Assembly (NCBI RefSeq): GCF_026625645.1 | Contig: NZ_CP113056.1 | Coordinates: 682,001 to 746,000 of the forward strand | Length of the DNA stretch: 64,000 nucleotides | Direction of reading: 5' to 3' | DNA from: Ancylobacter sp. SL191 | GTDB taxonomy: Bacteria > Pseudomonadota > Alphaproteobacteria > Rhizobiales > Xanthobacteraceae | Shown here: positions 23,056 to 31,152 of the stretch, in pieces | Numbering within the stretch: position 1 is the first letter of the stretch | Layout: each line of letters begins with the position of its first letter | The notes under the pieces: generated by a model | The model's database searches: none | Seen by the model: the letters and a program-made list of their open reading frames with translations, nothing else | What the model was told of the DNA's origin: nothing | Translations under genes and position numbers: made by a program

Positions 23056-26000
23056 TCAGAACCTCATCGAGAACTGCACGGTGAAGGCGTTCTGGGTGGC
23101 GTCGCCGGCGAACTGGCCGCTATAGGACGCGCCGAGCTGCGCGGTGTCGGAGAGCGCGTAGCGCAGCCCCGCCTCCAGAAGCAGCGAATCCTCGGCGATC
23201 GGCACACCGGCGGCGGTGAAGGGCGTCGAGCCGCTGGCGAATTGCAGCGTGGCGGCGGGCGTGATGTCGCCGAAAGCGTGCTGCCAGCCGAGCGTCGCGT
23301 GCGGCGTCAGCGTGCGCCCGCCCACCTCCAGCGTCGTCGCGATGCGAAGACCCAGCGTGGAATAGAGCGTCTCCATGCTGTCGGTGGACACGGAAAGGGC
23401 CGCCGACCCACCACTCTCGGTGAAATCAGCCCCGCTGACATGCACATAAGCGAGGCTGGCGAAGGGTTCGAACGCATAGGCGCCGATGGCCATGTCATAG
23501 CCGACCTCGCCGAAGATCTGCGTCGTGCCGGTGGTATAGTCGGCCTCCAGCGCCTGCCACAGGCCGGGGAAGGACACGGTGCGCGAGACCGACACATCGT
23601 TCCAGGCATAGGCCGCGCCGCCCCGCAGGGCGATCGCCCCGAACTGCGCGCCGGCATAGACGCCGATGTCGTAGCTGTCCATCGAGCCGGACGCGTTGCG
23701 GTCGTCCACATCGAACCAGGACTGGCTGAAGCCGCCGAACAGGCCGGCCCGCACATTGGGCGCCAGTTCAATGTCGGCGCCCATCAGGAAGCCGCCAATA
23801 CTGTTGGAGATGCTGGCGGCGTTGCCGTCCGACGAGGTGTCGCCCCATCCGCCATAGCCCTGCATCCAGAGGGTGGGCGTGAGGCCCTCGCCCAGCGCCG
23901 CCGTCTGCGGGCCGGCGCCATAGGCGAGGGGGGAGACGCCCGGCGCGGTGAGCGCCTGCCGCAGCCGGTCGCCCACCGCCTCGCGCACATAGATCGACTG
24001 CTGCTGGATGACGGTGCTGACCGAGGCATAGGCCTCGCCCGAGAGCGCATCAAGCGCGCCGGTCACCGCGCCCTGGGGCAACAGCAGTAGCGCGTCGAAC
24101 ACCTCATTGCCGAAGCCGAGCCCCTGCACCGTGCCGGCGACGCTCGCATGGTTGGCGGTCTGCGCCAGGCTGGCGAATTGCGTGCCGGTATAGGTCAGCG
24201 TCAGATAGACGTTCTGCGCGTCATAGCTGAGCGAGGGCGTGAGGAAAGCATAGTTGCTGGTAACGCCGCTGAACGTGCCGCTCACCGTGTCGGCGCTGGT
24301 AAGGATCGTGTAGGTGGTGTTCGCCGCATAGGAGCCGGGCGCCGCGACCACCTGAACGGCGCTGCCGGCGGAGAGCGTCACCGTGCCGGTCGCGGTGATC
24401 AGGTCATGCGCGCCGGTCGGCGTCGCATCGACCCGGTAGACCGAGCCCCCGTTGAAGGCGACCGGCCCGTTCACCGTGAGGGTGCCCGGCGAATTGCCCG
24501 GTGCGACGATGCCCGCCGCGAGCACGGTGAGGTTACCCACCGCGCCATTACCGGAGAGTACGGCACCATTTCCCAAAGCGACCGAAGCGGACGACAGCGT
24601 GTTACCGCTCAGCTGGATGCCGCTGCCGAGAGCCGTGATGCTGCCGCCATAGGCACTGCCAAAGGTCACGGTCCCGCCGCCCTCAAGTTGCAGGACGCCG
24701 GTGCCGCTGATGACGTTGGTGAGCGTGACATCGTCGGAACGGTTGATCGCCAATATGGCGTTGTTGACGATGGCGCCGGCCAGCGAGCCGGTCGTGCCGC
24801 CGTCGCCGAGCTGGAGCGTGCCCTCCATGATGGTGGTGGTGCCGGAGAGGGTGCTGTCGCCGGTCAGAACCAACGTGCCCGCCCCGGTCTTTGTGAGGTC
24901 ACCCGTGCCGGAGAAGGTGCCGGCATAGGTGGCGTTGGTCGTCTGCGCCAGCGTGAGCGCATTGCTGCCCAGACTGACATCGGACGGCGCGCTGTTGCCG
25001 GACAGCTGCTGGAGAGCCGTCGCGCCCACGCGCTGCGACAGGTCGAGGTTGCCGCCATTGAGCGTCCAGCTGGGGGCGCCCGGCAGGTTGCCAATGCCGT
25101 TGAGGACGAGCGTCCCGGCGGTGACCGTGACGGCTCCACCGTAGGAGTCGCTTTCCGCGGAGAGGATCAGCGAGCCCTCGCCCGTCTTGGTGAGGGAGCC
25201 GGTGCCGGACAGCTCGGCGGCAATGATCAGGGAGGTGCCGGAGGCAGGAGAGAGCGTGCCGGCACCCTGCATATCGAGCTGTTCGGACAGCACGAAGGTC
25301 GCCGTCGTCTCAAGCGTGCCGCCGTCGAGGATAAGGGGACTGCCGGCGCCGAGCACATTGCTGGAGATCGACAGGGCGCCGCCGTTGATCGTCCAGCTTC
25401 CGACACTGAAGATTGGTAGGCCGGTGAGCGTCCAGGTCGCGCTTCCCGACTTCACGAATGTGCCGAAGCCATTGATGAGGCCGGTATCAAGGCTGGCCGC
25501 GCCACTCCCGCCGAGAACGAGCGTGTCGGACGCGCCGGCATGGGAAATGCCGCCGGACAGGCTCGGGGCCGCATCGGGCGTTGCATTGAGCGTCAGGGAA
25601 TTCGTGCCGCCGGTGAAACTGATGGCGAATGCCTGGCCGCTCGCCCCGTTGCTGCCACCGGCGATCTGCGCCGCCCCTGTCAGGGCGATCGCCAGATCGG
25701 CGCCGATGACACCCGCGCCGGCCGGGCCGGAACCGTTGCCGCCCGACGCGGAGCCGCCGCCGCCGCCATAAATGCCCGCCGCACCGGCGCTGCCATCCAG
25801 ATTGACCGTGAGATTGGAACCCGTGATGCCCGCCCCCCCGGACCCCGGTGTCCCGGAGGCCGCGGCGCCAGCCGTCACGCTACTGCTGATGTTCAGCGTT
25901 GTATGGCCGGCCATATCGACGATGGCGATGCCGTTGCCGCCATTGGCGGGGTGGGTGCTGAACCCATCGACCGCGCTTCCGCCGGAAATGGACCCGGCGA

Positions 26001-26772
26001 TATTGAATATGTTGTCGCCGGTGCCGTCGCGCACGACAAGGCCGCTGCCGCCGTCCCCGGAGCGGTTCAGGCTGGCGCCCCCTGAACCGCCCTGAATGTT
26101 GGCCGAACTTGTGATGGTGATGAGGTTGTTTCCGGTCGGCTGGAACACGAGCAGCCCTGTTCCGCCATTGCCGCCGCCCCCTGCCTGGTCGCCGAATGAC
26201 CAACCGCCATTTCCGGCCGTGATAACGGCAGTGACGCTCCCGCCGCCGCCGGTGAGGCCCGTGATGACGGCGCCAAAGCCACCTCCCCCGCCGCCGCCGG
26301 TATAATTCCTGAGAGAGAGATCAAAAGGGCCGCCGTTCCCGCCGTTCCCGCCGGCAATAGAGATGGCAGGGAGCCAGGCGAAAGTCCCGACAAAGCCGTG
26401 AGCGCCACCGCCACCGCCACCGTTCGCAGAACCGGTGGTCAGCCCGGTCCCGCCGTTTCCGCCGTTCGCCCCGGCTTCCAGGCCGCCCTCTCCCCTATTC
26501 GGCTCTTCGAAGGGATACCCCTGTCCACCAACGCCGCCGATTGCACCAGCGCCGCCGCCGCCGCCGCTCGCACCGGATGTCATGCCGGTAACGCCCTCCC
26601 CGCCGAGAGAGAGAATGCTGGCGCTGCCCCCGAGCACGCCGTCGCTGCCCGCGCCGCCATCGCCATCCGCCGCCCAGCCGGGCGTGCCGGCGGCTCCCAT
26701 GAGAAGGGCGCCAGCGACGGAGCTGAGGAGGGTCTGGCGGAGCGCGTGCACAGGGTGAGGGAAGGCACGCAT
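23056..26772 (-). CDS. Autotransporter with glycine-rich passenger and C-terminal beta-barrel
   Basis: A type V secretion protein of about 1,238 residues. A signal peptide (MRAFPHPVHALRQTLLSSVA...GWA-AD) starts it from ATG 26772; upstream TTG 26808 and ATG 26793 are less likely. About residues 35-390 are extremely Gly/Ala/Ser-rich (GGGGGAGAIGGVGGQGY, GGNGGTGL repeats). Next come autotransporter-associated beta-helix repeats (LTKTGAGTLVLTGDSTLSG, VTAGTLVLNGIG). The last 270 or so residues form the outer-membrane barrel (LWMQGYGGWGDTSSDGN) ending in Phe (FTVQFSMRF), as barrel-assembly signals do. The likely role is surface adhesin or matrix protein. The passenger target is unknown. Confidence 0.9.
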   Translation of the reverse strand: MRAFPHPVHALRQTLLSSVAGALLMGAAGTPGWAADGDGGAGSDGVLGGSASILSLGGEGVTGMTSGASGGGGGAGAIGGVGGQGYPFEEPNRGEGGLEAGANGGNGGTGLTTGSANGGGGGGAHGFVGTFAWLPAISIAGGNGGNGGPFDLSLRNYTGGGGGGGFGAVITGLTGGGGSVTAVITAGNGGWSFGDQAGGGGNGGTGLLVFQPTGNNLITITSSANIQGGSGGASLNRSGDGGSGLVVRDGTGDNIFNIAGSISGGSAVDGFSTHPANGGNGIAIVDMAGHTTLNISSSVTAGAAASGTPGSGGAGITGSNLTVNLDGSAGAAGIYGGGGGSASGGNGSGPAGAGVIGADLAIALTGAAQIAGGSNGASGQAFAISFTGGTNSLTLNATPDAAPSLSGGISHAGASDTLVLGGSGAASLDTGLINGFGTFVKSGSATWTLTGLPIFSVGSWTINGGALSISSNVLGAGSPLILDGGTLETTATFVLSEQLDMQGAGTLSPASGTSLIIAAELSGTGSLTKTGEGSLILSAESDSYGGAVTVTAGTLVLNGIGNLPGAPSWTLNGGNLDLSQRVGATALQQLSGNSAPSDVSLGSNALTLAQTTNATYAGTFSGTGDLTKTGAGTLVLTGDSTLSGTTTIMEGTLQLGDGGTTGSLAGAIVNNAILAINRSDDVTLTNVISGTGVLQLEGGGTVTFGSAYGGSITALGSGIQLSGNTLSSASVALGNGAVLSGNGAVGNLTVLAAGIVAPGNSPGTLTVNGPVAFNGGSVYRVDATPTGAHDLITATGTVTLSAGSAVQVVAAPGSYAANTTYTILTSADTVSGTFSGVTSNYAFLTPSLSYDAQNVYLTLTYTGTQFASLAQTANHASVAGTVQGLGFGNEVFDALLLLPQGAVTGALDALSGEAYASVSTVIQQQSIYVREAVGDRLRQALTAPGVSPLAYGAGPQTAALGEGLTPTLWMQGYGGWGDTSSDGNAASISNSIGGFLMGADIELAPNVRAGLFGGFSQSWFDVDDRNASGSMDSYDIGVYAGAQFGAIALRGGAAYAWNDVSVSRTVSFPGLWQALEADYTTGTTQIFGEVGYDMAIGAYAFEPFASLAYVHVSGADFTESGGSAALSVSTDSMETLYSTLGLRIATTLEVGGRTLTPHATLGWQHAFGDITPAATLQFASGSTPFTAAGVPIAEDSLLLEAGLRYALSDTAQLGASYSGQFAGDATQNAFTVQFSMRF

Positions 26773-27005
26773 GATGGCCCACACACACGGCATGGATGGA
26801 TCCCGCAATTCAACGACGCCCCACCATTTCCTAACGTAAACGGCAACACCCAGATACTAACAAATTTGAAATGATAGGTCGGACTGCACGACCCCCGGCG
26901 ACCGAGGCCCGACCATCCGATTTCATGCACCGGGCCGCGCACGCCATTGGCCATCGCCAGCGGGCGCAGATGCGGATTGGACCAATGCCCGCCGTGCGAT
27001 CGGCA

Positions 27006-27038
27006 AAAGAAAGGCCCCGGATCTGACGTCCGGGGCCT
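27006..27038 (-). terminator. Rho-independent terminator of the class III aminotransferase gene
   Basis: 10-bp perfect stem (AGGCCCCGGA / TCCGGGGCCT on the plus strand) with a 7-base loop, followed in the minus direction by TTTCTTTT. It lies 37 bases beyond the aminotransferase stop. The rest of the gap 26773-27074 holds an AT-richer patch (26820-26880), probably the autotransporter promoter, and nothing else I can name. Confidence 0.85.
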
Positions 27039-27074
27039 GTACCTCCCAGAGCTCCGGCGGTGCCGGAAATAGCC

Positions 27075-28481
27075 TCAGTGGGTCTTCGCCAGCATGCCCT
27101 CGCGCGCCAGCTCTTCCGCCACGGCGTCCACCGCCTTGCTAAGGCCGGTGACGAGTTCGTCGATATGGGCGCTGGAAAGGGTGAGCGGGGGCGACATGGC
27201 GATCATGTTGCCGAGCGGCCGGACGATGACGCCCTGCTCATAGGCCTTGGCGACGATGCGGGCGCCGACCTTCAGCGACAGGTCGAAGGGAAGCTTCGTG
27301 GCGCGGTCGGCCACCGTTTCCACCGCGAGCATCAGGCCGAGGCCGCGTATGTCGCCAACGATCGGGTTGTCACCGATCCGGGCCTTGAGCGCGGCCAGAA
27401 GCTCGGTGCCGGCGCTGGCGGCGTTGCCGACGAGGTTCTCGCGCTCGACGATGTCGAGATTGGCCAGCGCCGCCGCCGCCGCCACCGGATGGGCGGAATA
27501 GGTGAAGCCGTGCGCGAAGGAGGCCACCTCGCCTGACGTGTCCTTGAGCACGTCCCAGATACGGGTGGAGATCACGCTCGCCGAGATCGGCTGGTAGCCG
27601 GAGGACAGGCCCTTGGCCATGGTCATGATGTCCGGCCGGATGCCGAAATGGGTGGTGCCGAAGGGCGCGCCGAGCCGGCCGAAGCCGCAGATCACCTCGT
27701 CGGCGATCATCAATATGTCGTAGCGGTCGAGCACCTCCTGCACCGCCTGGAAATAGCCGGCGGGCGGGATCAGCACGCCGCCCGTGCCCATCACCGGCTC
27801 GGCGATGAAGGCGGCGACGGTGTCCGGCCCTTCCTTCAGGATCAGCGCCTCGAGTTCATTCGCGAGATGGGCGGCGAAGGCCGCCTCGCTCATGCCCTCC
27901 GGCTTCTCGCGGTACTGGTCGACCGAATGGGTGCGGAGGATCTGCGGCAGCGGCAGGTCGAAGAACTGGTGGCAATTGGTCAGCCCGGTGAGGCTGCCCG
28001 CGCCGATGGTGACGCCGTGATAGGCGCGGTTGCGCGAGACGATCTTCTTCTTCGCGGGCTTGCCGCGCATGTTGTTGTAGTACCAGACCAGCTTGATGTT
28101 GGTGTCGTTGGCGTCCGAGCCGGAATTGCCGAAGAACACCTTGCTCATATGCTCCGGCGCCCAGCGCAGCACGCGGTCGGCGAGGCGGATCGAGGGCTCG
28201 TTGGCGATCGACGTGAAGGAATGGAAGAACGGCAGCGTCTGTGCCTGCCGGGTCATCGCGTCGACGATCTCCTGCCGGCCATAGCCGACATTCACGCACC
28301 ACAGGCCCGCGGCGCCGTCGAGATAGCGCCGGCCCTTGCTGTCGGTGACATGCACGCCGGCCGCCGAGGCCATGATGCGCGGGCCATTGGCGAGGTGATC
28401 GCCAATGCTGGTGAAGGGGTGGAACAGGCTGCGCTGGTCCATCTCCTCAAGCGACATGTTGTGGTGCGGTTCGAGGCTCAT
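27075..28481 (-). CDS. Class III PLP-dependent aminotransferase (omega-amino acid type)
   Basis: A 468-residue aminotransferase of the omega-amino acid:pyruvate/diamine group (subgroup II). The substrate-pocket region LDGAAGLWCVNVGYGR, the PLP phosphate-binding FFGNSGSDANDTNIK, the MIADEVICGFGR segment with the cofactor-ring Asp, and the Schiff-base Lys in TMAKGLSSGY are all present. Start ATG 28481 has CCGGAGAG 7 bases upstream; the longer frame adds 34 residues without a ribosome site. An operator-like GTGTGATCACTGATCT lies 53 bases upstream and recurs in front of the GntR gene next door. The exact amine donor cannot be told from sequence. Confidence 0.9.
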   Translation of the reverse strand: MSLEPHHNMSLEEMDQRSLFHPFTSIGDHLANGPRIMASAAGVHVTDSKGRRYLDGAAGLWCVNVGYGRQEIVDAMTRQAQTLPFFHSFTSIANEPSIRLADRVLRWAPEHMSKVFFGNSGSDANDTNIKLVWYYNNMRGKPAKKKIVSRNRAYHGVTIGAGSLTGLTNCHQFFDLPLPQILRTHSVDQYREKPEGMSEAAFAAHLANELEALILKEGPDTVAAFIAEPVMGTGGVLIPPAGYFQAVQEVLDRYDILMIADEVICGFGRLGAPFGTTHFGIRPDIMTMAKGLSSGYQPISASVISTRIWDVLKDTSGEVASFAHGFTYSAHPVAAAAALANLDIVERENLVGNAASAGTELLAALKARIGDNPIVGDIRGLGLMLAVETVADRATKLPFDLSLKVGARIVAKAYEQGVIVRPLGNMIAMSPPLTLSSAHIDELVTGLSKAVDAVAEELAREGMLAKTH

Positions 28482-28533
28482 GCGCAGGCTCTCCGGCTGG
28501 GACGGCAGGGGGAAGCGGATGAGGCGACCATAA

Positions 28534-28550
28534 AGTGTGATCACTGATCT
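28534..28550. promoter_or_regulatory. Operator-like sequence upstream of the aminotransferase
   Basis: AGTGTGATCACTGATCT contains the palindrome GTGATCAC, in keeping with the GT-N4-AC pattern of FCD-type GntR operators. Nearly the same 16 bases recur at 29547-29562 in front of the GntR gene. The remaining gap up to 28788 shows no other feature. Confidence 0.55.
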
Positions 28551-28788
28551 CGCAATGAGGAGGAGATAGACGTCGGACGCCATGTCATCGGCGGCGGATC
28601 GAAGGCCCCGGCAACTGGCGGAACAGGAACCCGCCCAAGACTTCCGACGTGACAGACGACGACGCCCTCGCCACGCCGGCCCGAGCGCCGAGGCGATCGC
28701 GGCCGCGCGGGCGGCGTTTTCGGTATGGGGAGCGATGAACGCGGAAGGCCGCGCGGTGCGGGCTCAGGCTCGGCGGAGGCCCGCCGGC

Positions 28789-29487
28789 TCAGGCGCCGGT
28801 CGGCGGGGTGGGGGCGGCGTCGGCGAAGACCGCCGTCCGCTTGAGGAAGGCGGCGCCGCCGGCGACATCGGTCTCCATCGCCGCGCGGGCGGCGCGCCCA
28901 TCGGCGCGGCGCAGCGCGGCGATCACCGCCTCATACTGGTCAGTGTCGAGCTGGCCGCGAATATCGGCCGCGTAATGGCGCATGAACGGGCCGATCTGCA
29001 GCCACAGCCGCTCGATCAGGTCTTCCAGCGCCGGGGCGCGCGCCGCCTGAAAGACGGTGAACTTGAACTGCTGATTCAGTTGCAGGTAGACATCCGCATT
29101 GTTGGCCTGCCCCGCCTCGTTCAGCCCGCTGGCAATCCGCGTGAGCGCCTCGATCGCCTCGGGCGTGATCAGCCCCGCCGCTTTCTCGGTGGCGACGCCT
29201 TCCAGCAACATGCGCAGCTCGATCAGCTCGTCGAACTGCGCGCGCGTCAGCAGCGGGATGGAGATGGTGCCATTGGCGAGCGCCGTCACCGCCTTCTCCG
29301 CCGCAAGGCGGGCGAAGGCGGCGCGCACCGGCATGGTGCTGACGCCGAAGGCGGCGGAGATGGCGCGCACGGTCAGCTTCTGCCCCGGCGCGAAGCGCGC
29401 GGCGATGATGGCGGACCGCAACTCGCGGTGGACCCGCTCATGCAGCGGATCTCTCTCCAGCTTCTCGAAAACGACCTGTTCCGTCAT
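28789..29487 (-). CDS. GntR-family transcriptional regulator (FCD domain)
   Basis: A 232-residue one-component regulator. The N-terminal winged helix (LHERVHRELRSAIIAARFAP, then FGVSTMPVRAAFARLAAE) is followed by the all-helical FCD effector domain (FDELIELRMLLEGVATEKAA, then YLQLNQQFKFTVFQAA). It is transcribed away from the FAD-linked dehydrogenase gene and lies behind the aminotransferase gene. Copies of one palindromic sequence stand before this gene and before the aminotransferase, so it probably regulates itself and both neighbours in response to a carboxylic acid. The ligand is unknown. Confidence 0.9.
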   Translation of the reverse strand: MTEQVVFEKLERDPLHERVHRELRSAIIAARFAPGQKLTVRAISAAFGVSTMPVRAAFARLAAEKAVTALANGTISIPLLTRAQFDELIELRMLLEGVATEKAAGLITPEAIEALTRIASGLNEAGQANNADVYLQLNQQFKFTVFQAARAPALEDLIERLWLQIGPFMRHYAADIRGQLDTDQYEAVIAALRRADGRAARAAMETDVAGGAAFLKRTAVFADAAPTPPTGA

Positions 29488-29544
29488 GCGATGGGAGCGG
29501 CGCGCGGCGCCTCTTTGCCTGGATCGTGAAGAGGAGGGGGCGAG

Positions 29545-29563
29545 GGTGTGATCACTAATCTAG
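29545..29563. promoter_or_regulatory. Operator-like sequence in the GntR / FAD-dehydrogenase divergent gap
   Basis: GGTGTGATCACTAATCTAG shares GTGTGATCACTxATCT with the site at 28534-28550. It is 58 bases upstream of the GntR start and about 150 bases upstream of the dehydrogenase start, so one bound dimer could control both directions. It is the second copy of the presumed GntR operator. Confidence 0.55.
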
Positions 29564-29714
29564 TTACTTTCGCCGGCCGGCGCCACGTCGGCGCCGGGGG
29601 ACGGGGTCGCTCGCCCCGGCCGCCCCGCAAATCCATGGATGCCGGGCGCGGCGGCGGGTATAGAGCGCCGGCGTGGTCGGGCGCGGGTGGTGCGCCGCAG
29701 GGAGCGAGACGGGG

Positions 29715-31127
29715 ATGGATCGGATCGACGGCGTTCTCGGCAGCCTGCCGGGCGAGCTCTACACCAGCGACCCGGATGTGACGGCGCGCTACCTCACCGA
29801 TTTCCGCCGCTTCCGCACCGGCGCGACGCGCGCCGTGCTGCGGCCCCGCACCACCGCCGAGGTGCAGCGCATTGTCGCCCTCTGCGCCGCCCATGGCGTG
29901 CCCCTCGTGCCGCAGGGCGGCAACACCTCCTATTGCGCCGCCGCCACCCCCTCGGCCAGCGGCGAGGAACTGGTGTTGAGCCTCGAGCGGCTGAACGCCA
30001 TCCGCGCCATCGATCCGGGCAATCTCTCCCTGACCGCCGAAGCCGGCTGCGTGCTGAGCGTTCTGCAGGAAGCGGCGGATGCGGCCGGGCTGATGCTGCC
30101 GCTCGATCTCGGCGCGCGCCAGTCCTGCCAGATCGGCGGCAACCTCTCGACCAATGCCGGCGGCATCTCGGTGCTGAAATACGGCATGGCGCGCGATCTC
30201 GTGCTGGGCCTCGAGGCGGTGCTGCCGGACGGGCAGCGGCTCGACGTGCTCCAGCCGCTGCGCAAGAACAACACCGGCTATGATGTGAAGCAGATGTTGC
30301 TCGGCGCCGAGGGCACGCTCGGCGTCATCACCGCCGTCTCGCTCAAGCTGGCGAGGAAGCCCGCCCAGACCGTCACCGCCTTCCTCGCCATCGACAATAT
30401 CGACGTGCTGACCGACATCCTCGCGCGGGCGCAGATCCTCACCGGCGAGAACATCACCTCCTTCGAGTACATCTCGCACCATTCGCTCGCTTTGCTGCTC
30501 GCCGCGCAGCAAGAGCTGCGCCATCCGCTGGAGACGCCCAGCGCGCATTACGTGCTGATGGAGGCGCAGAGTTGCTCGCCCGTGCTCGCGCTGGAGGACG
30601 CCGTCGGCCAGTTGCTGGAGGAGCTGATGGGCGAGGGTCAGGTCACCGACGGCACGCTCGCCGCCAGCGCGCAGCAGCGCGACGCGCTCTGGTATCTGCG
30701 CGAGCATATTCCGGAGGCCGAGGTCGCCAATGGCGGCTCGGTCAAGCACGACGTCTCGGTGCCGACCTCGGCGCTCCCCGCCTTCATCACCCGCGCCTCC
30801 GCGCTGGTGGAGACGCAGAGCGAGGGCGGGCGGCTGTCGATCTACGGCCATGTCGGCGACGGCAATGTGCATTTCAACGTGGTCGCGCCCGAGGGCGCCG
30901 CGCCCGCCACCTACAAGCCGTGGTTCGAGCGCGAGGTCTCCCCGCGCCTCTACGATCTCGCGGTCGCGATGGGCGGCTCCTTCGGCGCGGAATATGGCAT
31001 CGGAATCATCAAGCTGGACCTCTTGGACCGCTATGGCGACCCGGCCAAGCGGCACATGATGCGCGCCATCAAGGCCGCGCTCGATCCGGCCAATCTGATG
31101 AACCCCGGCAAGGTGGTGCGGGCCTGA
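29715..31127 (+). CDS. FAD-binding 2-hydroxy acid dehydrogenase (GlcD/D-2-hydroxyglutarate type)
   Basis: A 470-residue flavoprotein of the vanillyl-alcohol-oxidase fold that oxidises D-2-hydroxy acids to 2-oxo acids and passes electrons to the respiratory chain. The FAD-binding PP loop LVPQGGNTSY, GGNLSTNAGGISVLKYG and LLGAEGTLGVIT are present. The C-terminal half has the metal/substrate segment YGHVGDGNVHFNV and ends in LDPANLMNPGKV, characteristic of this family. ATG 29715 is preceded by GGAG; GTG 29673 lacks one. It is divergent from the GntR gene and shares its operator region. D-2-hydroxyglutarate or D-lactate are plausible substrates, but not proven. Confidence 0.88.
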   Translation: MDRIDGVLGSLPGELYTSDPDVTARYLTDFRRFRTGATRAVLRPRTTAEVQRIVALCAAHGVPLVPQGGNTSYCAAATPSASGEELVLSLERLNAIRAIDPGNLSLTAEAGCVLSVLQEAADAAGLMLPLDLGARQSCQIGGNLSTNAGGISVLKYGMARDLVLGLEAVLPDGQRLDVLQPLRKNNTGYDVKQMLLGAEGTLGVITAVSLKLARKPAQTVTAFLAIDNIDVLTDILARAQILTGENITSFEYISHHSLALLLAAQQELRHPLETPSAHYVLMEAQSCSPVLALEDAVGQLLEELMGEGQVTDGTLAASAQQRDALWYLREHIPEAEVANGGSVKHDVSVPTSALPAFITRASALVETQSEGGRLSIYGHVGDGNVHFNVVAPEGAAPATYKPWFEREVSPRLYDLAVAMGGSFGAEYGIGIIKLDLLDRYGDPAKRHMMRAIKAALDPANLMNPGKVVRA

Positions 31128-31152
31128 GCCACAAGGGCGGCCCGCACCGCTG

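Noticed and set aside
24148-25419. Open frames opposite the autotransporter passenger
   Set aside because: Repetitive passenger DNA gives long antisense frames; composition is implausible for a protein.
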